Assembly: GCA_030278955.1 (NCBI GenBank)
Contig: JAOANR010000003.1
Location: forward strand, 56,103,628-56,167,627
Direction of reading: 5' to 3'
Origin: Hygrophila difformis
Taxonomy: Eukaryota; Streptophyta; Magnoliopsida; Lamiales; Acanthaceae
Length of the DNA stretch: 64,000 nt
Part shown: piece by piece, positions 56,575-64,000 of the stretch
Layout: each line of letters opens with the position of its first letter
How positions within the stretch are numbered: the first letter of the stretch is position 1
Notes under the pieces: generated by a model
The model's database searches: none
Seen by the model: only the letters and a program-made list of their open reading frames with translations
What the model was told of the DNA's origin: nothing
Program-made: the position numbers and the translations under genes

Positions 56575-59500
56575 CTAAAGGGGAGGCTGCGTCTCGTCAC
56601 CCATTATGCGCCAACGCATGAGGACCCACCGATCACGAGTGCGTCTGAAGATATCCGGCAAGCGATGAAGTGCGGCCGCGGAAGCACGAGCACGAACCGA
56701 TAGCCGAAGCCGACGAGTCCGGACTCCCGACAACTCAGTCGATAAATCGCTCTCATCTGCGGCTAAGCGACCGTAGGCAGTCTCCACCTCAGTAGCTCGG
56801 GAGGAAATGTCAGCTAAGGCAGGCTCCAGTGAAGCGAGCTCCTCCCTGGCCCCCTGAATGGCGCTCCTCCTCTCCAAAATGATACGCTCTGCCTCCTCAA
56901 TATCGTGCTCTGCTCGTGTGATAACCCCCTCGAGATGGGATCTGCGGCTCTCTCCAACTCCGCGATCAGCAATCAACTGCTCGCGTTGGGGGCGGAGGAA
57001 CTCCATCTGAGAACAAACGTCATGATGTCGCGCCTCGAGGTCATCTAGCAACGACAGTTCCTGGGCGGACTGATCCGCGGAGCTGCTAAAGGCGGGATAA
57101 GCAATAGATAGGTCAGAGATGAGCTCTGAAAATCCAAGGAAGTCAGCATCCTCGGCGAATGCGGGAACTGCGGCAACGCCATCCAGCAGGCGATCTAGAC
57201 TAGAAACCACCTCGGTAGAGAGTAGATCGGTATGGGTGGACAAAAGGCGGTCGAACGCCTCGCATGATGAAATGGTAACTCCATCAACAGGGCCGGATAC
57301 CTGAGGACCCGAAGACAAAGAGGTCACCGGAATCATGGGTACCTGAAGACAGCTTCACATGAGTATATGCCAAGGAAATCTTATAACCACGAAAGCTGAA
57401 ATGAGCCATACCGGAAGAGGCGGCGCGACCGAATCAGCTGAAGTAATAGGAGCAGCAGTAGTAGGATGGTCTGCCTGGTCCATGGGAAGCTAGAAAGGGA
57501 GATCCTTAAAACATGTCCTCGGAAAAGAAAACCAGAAACGACATAATCAATAAAGAATACCTGAGGGATCACCGAAGGGCCAGCCTGAGTAGTCTTGGAA
57601 ATGCGGTCGGCAGCCTGAATAGTATCCGCATGAACCTGAAAGGCAGCTATCCTTAGAACACCTTGTTTAAACAAAATAAGGAAAAGTGAAGATGCAAATA
57701 AAAGGTACCTGAGAGACCAACTCGTGGTCAGGTAAGCCAACTGCGTCGTCGGTCCTGGAAGAATGCGGATCCACCTAAAATCAAGAGGAAGGTTATTTCA
57801 ATGCTAGAAGTAATGCAGAGTAAAAGACGTAAAGTGAAAAAGCATACCTGATCGACAACAGTAATCAAGGGATCATCAAGGCCAGTCAGCATGGCACCAG
57901 TCTGATACCTGGGATCGTCGTGGCCATGAAGGATGATATAATCAGCACGGGCTAACATCTCATCCGTGGATGGCGAATGGTCATCAGAAGGTCTACCAAA
58001 GGAGGCTGAGTATCGAGGGTCGGCGGCCACAGGAACATCAGCAGCATGGTCATCCGCCTGGCCATGATCATCATCATCATAGGGGTCTACCGACTCATCC
58101 TCATGGTCTTCCTCATCGCCCTCATGGCCCTCCTCATCACCTGAACGTGATCCATCATCACTGGAACCCGCGTCCTCCTCGTCAGAACCAGACCGCTCGG
58201 CGCTAACTGAAGCGTCCTCATCAATTGCTTCCTCATCAACTGCAGACAAAGAGACAACATTAAAGGGGCAGTGTATGAAACGCTGTATTGACAATAAAAT
58301 GATTCAACATACCTCTTCGACGCTTACGGGAGGAAGAGGCTGGACCAGACTGGGACTTCTTGGACCTTGAGATACCACTGCGAGAAGCTGAAACACGAGA
58401 CCGACGCGAAGGAGCTGAGTCTCCAAAACGAGACGTCAGCTGGTCATATGGCAGCAAAATAGAAGTGACGTACGGCGTCCACCACGCCATAAAAACAGCA
58501 GCCAGCGACCCAGTCGGAGTAAACGGGAGGTAGCTGGAGAGCGTTAGACGAGACGAAAAAGCTACCACAGCCTTGATGACTGCGGGTGTCATCCTCCCCT
58601 TCCTGGTAAAACGAGTCGGCCACTTCACCCGGCGAGGAAGCCCAAGGTGGCAGCCGAACTGGCGAGCAAGCAGGTGAGGGCAGGAAGGCTCAGCTATAAA
58701 AGGATTATAAGCGTCAGTCCTCTTCACCCCACTCAAAAGCATGTGAGGTTTCATGCTGATATTCCATGTAAACTCCCCATGAAGGCCACGTGGCTGAGTA
58801 GGGGGACATATCAGCGTAGACAGAAACCGAGGAATGGAGGCATAAACAAATAAGTCATGGTAGGACGGCCGATAATGATAAAGCCAGTGGATAATCCCCA
58901 GACCATCTCGGCTCAGAAGGCCGCCCCGGCTGATCCTCATAGACTGAGCGGCCAATATCCTACCTAAAGGATCACCCTCCGAAACTTCCTGCGGACTAGG
59001 GCGTAGTACACCTGTGAACAGCTGGGGAAAATATAGCTGAACCCATAACTGCAAGAACCATAGCGGCCCAGAAGCAGTGGTAGAGGGATCTAGTCCTTCG
59101 GCCAACTTATCAGAAAGCTTAGCCATGCCGCTAAACAGAGTGCCGAGGAAGTAGGAGCCTATAGCCCGAGTCTCCGTACTCATAAGTCCTAAGACAAGGG
59201 GCAGTGCAGTACTAAGAACAGTACCTGCACTGGAACAAATAACAAACCGGCTAAACCATAATAAAAGGAAGGCTACGTGCTCATCTCGCAATGTAAGCCG
59301 AGTATCGCCTGGCCTCTTTGCCCGTAGGGCAAATCGTCGCACCAAGTCTAGGGTCATCGACAGCGGGCTGAGTCAACTCCGATCCGACCACACGAAGCCC
59401 CGTGATCATCACCACGTCAAGAAGTGTAGGGCCAACGAATCCACAGGGAAGCTGGAAAGCATTAACAGAGGAGTTCCAGAAGCCCATAAGATAGTAAAGC

Positions 59501-60362
59501 AAGTGATGGTCTATCACCACAGGCTTAGTGGATAGTAGGATGGCCTCATCAATCCCCCACTCGCGCCACTCGGAAGCGCGACCCGCCATCCGACGCACCC
59601 ATGAAGTATACTGGCCTAAGCTGCTATCATCGTCAATCTGAGTCCTGGGGACTTTAGCCTTTGACCTGGAGGTAGAAATACCAAACTGCTGAGGCTGAGA
59701 TTTAATGGATTTAGTGCGAGACACAAAGGCACTGGTAAAGGCAGCCTCGGTGATAAGTAACTTGCAAGATAAAAACCGTCTCGACTCATCCGCGCGCTCA
59801 GGCGTACTATGGAACGGTCGCAGAAAAAGCTCTGACTCCTGCCGACGATCGAACTCATATGCCTCACCGTCAGAATCCGGAATAAGCGGACGCTGCACAT
59901 AAGAAAAGCAAGCATAAGATTAAGGGATGTGAACATAGGCCGCGAAACCAGCAGGATAAGACAAGACAAACCTGAATAGTCAGAGGAGGAGCCAAAGTGG
60001 AGGCATGAGTTGTACTGGGGTGGCGGCCTGAGCAAGTAGAGGCTGTGTGGACCTGGCAATGTCCTGTATCATACAGAGTTACCCGGATAAGTCAAGCGGT
60101 TAACAAGATTTAAGTTAGCATGACAAGGTGCCAATCAAGCCATTCTAACCTGAAATGCCATGCCGCGCGACAAGGCAGCAAACCCGGTCAAGGGAGCAGC
60201 GGCCTGGACAGAGGAAGTGGCGGCCTGCCCTGGCTGATGGCTCCGAGCGGCCTGAGTCACAGAAGTGGCGGCCTGGACAGCGGCGGCCAATGAGGACTCG
60301 GGCTGATGAGGGGCGGCCTGAGCCAAGGAAGTGGTAGACCGTACCGTGTCGTCTACTAAATC
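56575..60362 (-). pseudogene. Antisense spliced gene in the Tat element encoding a plant-mobile-domain-like protein
   Basis: On the strand opposite to gag-pol I read exons at 57342-56575 (last, stop TAG), 57489-57412, 57635-57561, 57774-57709, 58239-57848, 59892-58313, about 60063-59970 and about 60362-60150. Nearly all have clear GT and AG borders, and the phase is kept from 59892 to the stop except for one frame change near 59283. A ninth exon may lie upstream near 61150-60769. The large exon shows the plant mobile domain pattern: WREWGIDEAILLS, FWNSSVNAFQLPCG, PTLLDVVMITGLRV, then EHVAFLLLWFSRFVICS. Downstream exons are acidic (Asp/Glu-rich), and the last is predicted coiled coil. Such genes on the antisense strand are known in Tat elements. 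The frame change near 59283, plus one in the 60063 exon, suggests this copy is damaged. Confidence 0.7.
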
Positions 60363-61440
60363 CTATATCATGAGTAAAGCGTGCAACTCTAGGTTAGCCT
60401 AATATCTAAGCGTGATGTTCTACGTTCTCTAAGTTCAATGTCATCAGCTTATATGTTCTATGTTCTCTAAGTCCTATGTCAGTGATGTGATAGGCAGTCA
60501 TAAGCAGGTTAAAATGAGTGATATTGCTATGTTCTATGTCATCGAACATACATAGGAAGCACAAATTTACTGTACTGACAAGAATACACAGCAAAGTCAA
60601 AACCAAGAGAAACAAGCAGGTGACACACATACAGAATTCAATCCCACATTTACCATATACTTCAGAAATACCAAAATCTTAAATTATCTATCCATGATGC
60701 TACTTCAACCCATGAAATAAGCCGCCATCAAGATTTTGCACAACAAAACAAGGACAACGGACTAACCTGATCCATTAAGCTGTGGGCGGCCTCGAGTGAA
60801 GACTGGCAGGCGGCGACCAAGGCGTCAAGGAGGCGGCCTCGTACGAGTGGCGGCCTGGGGCAGCGGCGGCTTCGTTGGTGGCGGCCTGTGCAGGTAGTAG
60901 CGGCCTCCCGAGCTAAAGTGGGCGGCCTCGATGAGGCGGCCAAGGGCGGCGGCCTTAGGGGGGGCAGCCTCGGGGGAGGCTCCAGGCGGCCTCGCACGAC
61001 TGGAGGGCGGCCTAGGCGAGGTGGGAGCGGCCTTGCGCGAAGAACAGCAGGCGGCCTCGGTGGGCGGCCTCGGTGCAGGCGGCCTTGCGCAAGGCGGGCG
61101 ACCTCAAAGGGGGCGGCCAAGGCAATTGCGGAGGCGGCTCCCTCCAATACCAAAGCAGGCGGCCTGGCGAGATAACAATGGCAGCCTCGGATGGCGACCT
61201 CCTGATGCGGCTTGGTGTCGGCGGCTTCCGGACAGAGAAAGGCGGCCTCGCAATGAAGGGGATGCGGCCTCGCAATGAAGCAGCGGCGGCCTCTCCGATG
61301 GAAGCAGCTTCGCGCGCAAAGGCGGCCTCGTGCGTAGGGACAGCGGCCTCCAAAAAGATACGAGCAGTGACGACCTCCGGTAGCAGTGACGGCGGCGGCC
61401 TTTCGTCGTTGGTTCTCTGGCGGCGGTCCTCCGGCGGCCT
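60160..61440. repeat. GGCGGCC-rich, CpG-dense simple repeat region
   Basis: The decanucleotide-like GGCGGCCTCG and variants (AGGCGGCC, GGCGGCCTG) occur dozens of times with short irregular spacers, most densely at 60780-61440. On the minus strand it lies in the 5' exons of the antisense gene and encodes Ala/Arg/Pro-rich low-complexity sequence. It strongly contrasts with the AT-rich surroundings. Confidence 0.85.
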
Positions 61441-61514
61441 AATAAGAGAGGAGAGGAGGGAAGAAAACTTGGAAAGTGGACAAGGAGTTTTGGAAACTTT
61501 CCAAAAGATTGAGG

Positions 61515-61522
61515 CTTTTATA
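61515..61522 (-). promoter_or_regulatory. TATA box of the antisense gene
   Basis: The minus-strand sequence AAGTATAAAAGCCTC lies about 110 bp inside the 3' LTR border and upstream of the first antisense exons. It fits a plant core promoter directed away from the LTR. Confidence 0.6.
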
Positions 61523-61617
61523 CTTGTAGGGTTTTGACCTAATGGGCCTTAGGGGCTTCAAATCCTAAAACTAAAGCGCGCAAAATTGTCTTGAGATGCT
61601 AGTCAGACAAAATGCGC

Positions 61618-61625
61618 GAGGGGGA
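61618..61625 (+). promoter_or_regulatory. Tat polypurine tract
   Basis: GAGGGGGA is followed by CATC and then the 3' LTR at 61630. Confidence 0.8.
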
Positions 61626-61629
61626 CATC

Positions 61630-62161
61630 TGTTAACCGAGCAAAATATATTAAGGCCCAATGGAACCATTTATTTAAAGTGTCCGGCCCAGTCTGCGACA
61701 AGAATATATCCGGAGGGAAGGACGCAGCCCAGAAGACATATCCGGGAAGAATGTGGGCGGCCCAGTCCAGTCCCGAAGAGAGGTTTTAGGGCGGTGTATG
61801 ACGAATCCTCAAGCTTCCTTCCTTCGAGATCAAGGTGAATCGTTCAATTGGGAAACATATCAGGTGAGGGCGCCAGATAAGGAAAGGAATCATGGCAAGA
61901 CGCCCCGACAAGGAAATTGAACCCAAAGGCTGAGGACGCCTCACCATTATAAATATAGACGGCATCGTATGTAGAAGGGAGCCCGAACACTCCTAGAGAG
62001 CTTTTACCTTTTTCCTGCATTTTACTGTTTTCCTGTTCTTACATTCTTTTACTGCTTTCTTTACATTCCTGTGTTTGTCTCTTTTAGTTTTCTTGTAATC
62101 TTTCCTCCTACTTTATGAATAAAAGAGAAATACATTCCTCCCAAGATTTTTACTGTTAACA
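61630..62161 (+). repeat. Tat 3' LTR (532 bp)
   Basis: It is the same length as the 5' LTR and differs at six single bases. It is followed by the second GAAAC target copy at 62162-62166. Confidence 0.95.
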
Positions 62162-62840
62162 GAAACATAAGATAATTGTGAATTATTTAACATGTGATCA
62201 CCCCGTAATTCAAGTTTGACAATCATCATTGCATAAAACTCTCTTTCAACTATTATATTGCCAAGGCAAAATTAATAATTTAATTGATCTTATCAAATCG
62301 ATATTAATTAGTAATATTATATATTTAACTCTAAAAGTTGAAGGTCTATTCACCACATAAAATATTTTAACTTGATAATGACGGAAGTTACTCACTTTAC
62401 TCATTTCCTTTCTCATCCATCTCTTTCATAAATTATGAAATCATCGTCCATATTTTGTAGCAAATATGATACTAAATACAATATTTGAAAGTATTCTTCC
62501 AATAAGTCAACACAATCAATCTGATCTCTCAATTCCTATAATTCATTCTTTGGCAATTTTCACAAGACTCATGCCATTTGCAAACTCTTGATCGTTATTT
62601 GCAATGCCAACCACAAATCAAGAGTAATTCTCAAAATTGAATGAACAAAATGTAATAAAAAAACAAACTCAAAGTAAAAGTACACCAAAAAAAAGCAAGT
62701 TAATCAAAATAAAAGTATCAAAATATATTCCCAAAGAGGAAAAAAAATATAAAGTACTAATTAATAAATTTATAAAATATATATATATATTTAAAAAAAT
62801 GAGGGACCTGACCACCCTCTACCCTCTAAAATGGCCACTG

Positions 62841-63122
62841 ATAATAATAATATAATGCTTTAATTGTAAAGTTTTTAATATATAAAGGGAAATCAAAGGA
62901 ATTAGTAAGGTCACTAAGAAAATGGAAACCCGAATAGTATAATGTGGGAGGATTTGATTCGGGTACTGTATATAGATGATCATATTGTTGCCTCAAGAAT
63001 TAGCTAGAGCAAGATTTCACCATTTCCTAACACTTCAATTTTTTTTTTAAAATAAATAGTTATACAATTGGTCAGGATTGGAGGTTTTGCATATCCATAG
63101 CCATAGGGACCGTAAAACCATT
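62841..63122. other. Short intergenic stretch, nothing recognised
   Basis: AT-rich sequence between the hAT element and the CACTA MITE. It begins with the right ATAATAAT copy. Confidence 0.5.
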
Positions 63123-63260
63123 CACTACAAAAAAAATTGACGGGTTTTGTCCCCCTCCGGCATAAGGCAACGAACAATGTGATGAATCATGTAGGCGATA
63201 AAACTTTAGGCGACGACATTCATCTTCTTTTTCATCACTTCCATAAAAATTATTGTAGTG
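63123..63260. mobile_element. CACTA-type MITE (138 bp)
   Basis: It starts CACTACAAAAAAAATTGACG and ends ATTATTGTAGTG, inverted CACTAC ends. The 3-bp duplication ATT flanks both sides (63120-63122 and 63261-63263), the length typical of CACTA elements. It is non-coding. Confidence 0.8.
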
Positions 63261-63540
63261 ATTGCTGTCTGCTGATACTATCCATGGTGGAATAGATAAT
63301 TATGCAGTTGTATAATTTTTTAAAGGCATTTACCGTCTTGTTTCTTACCTTCTGAGGCGTTTCACCGCTGCCTAATTCCTATACTCCATGTAATGACTCG
63401 ACTTATTTAAATTGGATTGTTTAAGTATTTTGGTGTTTGGCTAAATTACGTCCAAGCCTGGATGGGATTAATTTGATATATTTGAGAATGGATGGGGGCC
63501 ATGTGTAATATTCATAAATTGAAAGTAATAAGGAGGGGGT

Positions 63541-63678
63541 CTTTTTATAGTTTGTCAAAACATTTGAAGAAACGGGACAAAAGAGAGAGAGAGGGGCGGC
63601 CGAGAGGAAGGAAGAAGAAAGGGGAGATTTCGACTCCCTCAAACTATCGCGTTTCTTGGCCGATTGATTAATCGGTTG
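63541..63678 (+). other. Possible 5' non-coding exon of a gene beyond the window
   Basis: A TTTTTATAGTTT box near 63541 is followed by a GA-rich leader (GAGAGAGAGGGGCGGCCGAG). A canonical donor-like GTTGTTG/GTAAGTG lies at 63678/63679. This looks like the first exon of a plant gene on the plus strand, but no coding sequence is in the window. Confidence 0.25.
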
Positions 63679-63782
63679 TTGGTAAGTGTTTCCCCTCGTC
63701 ATCCTCTAAGCAATGATTTTTCTTTCGCTGGAATTGGTTGTGATTTGGGGATGATTCATTGTTGTTAGGTTTTGCGTGTTTT

Positions 63783-64000
63783 ACCCGTTTGGATTGGCTT
63801 TTAAAAAAAGCAGAAGCCAAAAGCAGAAGCAGAGCCCGTTTGGAATGACTTTTTTCCAAGTGCTTTTGGCTTTTGCTTCTGCCAAAAGCACTTTTAAAGA
63901 AAAAAGAGTGTTTGTTTTGGCTTTTTAAAAAAAGCAAAAGCACCTCGAAAAGCTGCAAAAGTGCTTCTGGGAGTTCTTCTCCGAAAAGCAGAAGCCAAAA
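63783..64000. mobile_element. MITE-like element, cut by the window end
   Basis: CCCGTTTGGATTGGCTTTTA near 63786 is repeated as CCCGTTTGGAATGACTTTTT near 63836. It is followed by many AGCAGAAGCCAAAAGC / GCTTTTGGCTTTTGCTTCTG palindromic units. This style is common in plant MITEs. The right end lies outside the window. Confidence 0.5.

Larger units (their letters stand above)
48331..62161 (+). mobile_element. Tat-lineage Ty3 LTR retrotransposon, 13.8 kb, with an antisense gene
   Basis: The LTRs of 532 bp (48331-48862 and 61630-62161) are flanked by GAAAC on both sides. Order: primer site, gag, protease, reverse transcriptase, a degenerate RNase H, a second archaeal-type RNase H, integrase, then a long 3' region with a spliced gene on the opposite strand. 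The second RNase H and the antisense plant-mobile-domain gene mark the Tat lineage. The LTRs differ at six sites (1.1%). In-frame stops at 52721 and 55732 suggest it no longer makes its own full polyprotein. Confidence 0.93.
48185..62840. mobile_element. hAT-type non-autonomous element (about 820 bp) split by the Tat retrotransposon
   Basis: The ends are CAGTGGCGATTCCAG and, inverted, CAGTGGCCATTTTAG, with ATAATAAT on both sides. The left piece is 48185-48330 and the right piece is 62167-62840, both AT-rich and non-coding. The CAGTGGCG start is common in plant hAT elements. Confidence 0.7.

Noticed and set aside
57970..58206. Plus-strand His/Pro-rich frame
   Set aside because: It is the complement of the acidic Asp/Glu-rich exon of the antisense gene.
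1..64000. Endogenous plant pararetrovirus or organelle DNA insertions
   Set aside because: No movement or coat protein motif of pararetrovirus type and no plastid or mitochondrial gene was recognised. All reverse transcriptases belong to LTR elements with matching LTRs.

Overview
The window is plant nuclear DNA, most likely from a eudicot. It has one intact intron-rich host gene, an abscisic acid 8'-hydroxylase of the CYP707A type. The rest is AT-rich intergenic DNA packed with nested plant transposable elements: Stowaway, hAT and CACTA MITEs, Helitrons, a TRIM, a Ty1/copia element, and Ty3 elements of the Athila and Tat lineages. No bacterial-style gene, rRNA, tRNA or CRISPR array is seen. 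I cannot name the species.

Layout. 1-2.7 kb: CYP707A gene on the minus strand, 7 exons, with a TATA box. 2.7-4.7 kb: unremarkable intergenic DNA. 4.7-5.7 kb: a 1-kb TIR element filled with about 20 copies of a GTCGCTGAATT minisatellite. 5.8-9.8 kb: AT-rich Helitrons, one of which cleanly splits a Stowaway MITE. 9.84-10.97 kb: a foldback element with four alternating arms whose loops carry the same GTCGCTGAATT unit. 11.25-34.78 kb: a three-layer nest. The outer layer is a hAT element with a perfect 8-bp target duplication, the middle one a Ty3-type LTR (2.8 kb), and the innermost a 20-kb Athila-like retrotransposon on the minus strand. 34.86-40.39 kb: a decayed Ty1/copia element. 40.4-43.5 kb: MITEs, microsatellites and a minisatellite. 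43.5-47.35 kb: a TRIM split by a 2.9-kb solo LTR. 48.18-62.84 kb: a second hAT element split by a 13.8-kb Tat-lineage retrotransposon. 63.1-64.0 kb: a CACTA MITE, a possible 5' exon of an unseen gene, and the start of another element.

The two most interesting units are retrotransposons that carry cellular-looking genes. The Athila element has 4,728-bp LTRs that differ at only about six sites by eye. Downstream of pol it carries a two-exon F-box-like gene of 243 codons with canonical splice sites. Upstream of that gene is a promoter-like block of GTCGCGG palindromes followed by a TATA-like sequence, which mirrors the arrangement in the element's own LTR. The Tat element carries on its opposite strand a spliced gene of at least nine inferred exons that encodes a plant-mobile-domain-like protein and has its own TATA box just inside the 3' LTR.

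The Athila gag and pol frames are each long and open, but they lie in different frames. The Tat gag-pol has in-frame stops, and the copia element is broken at many places. All boundaries and exons were read by eye from the sequence. Family names rest on recognised protein motifs and terminal structures, not on database searches.
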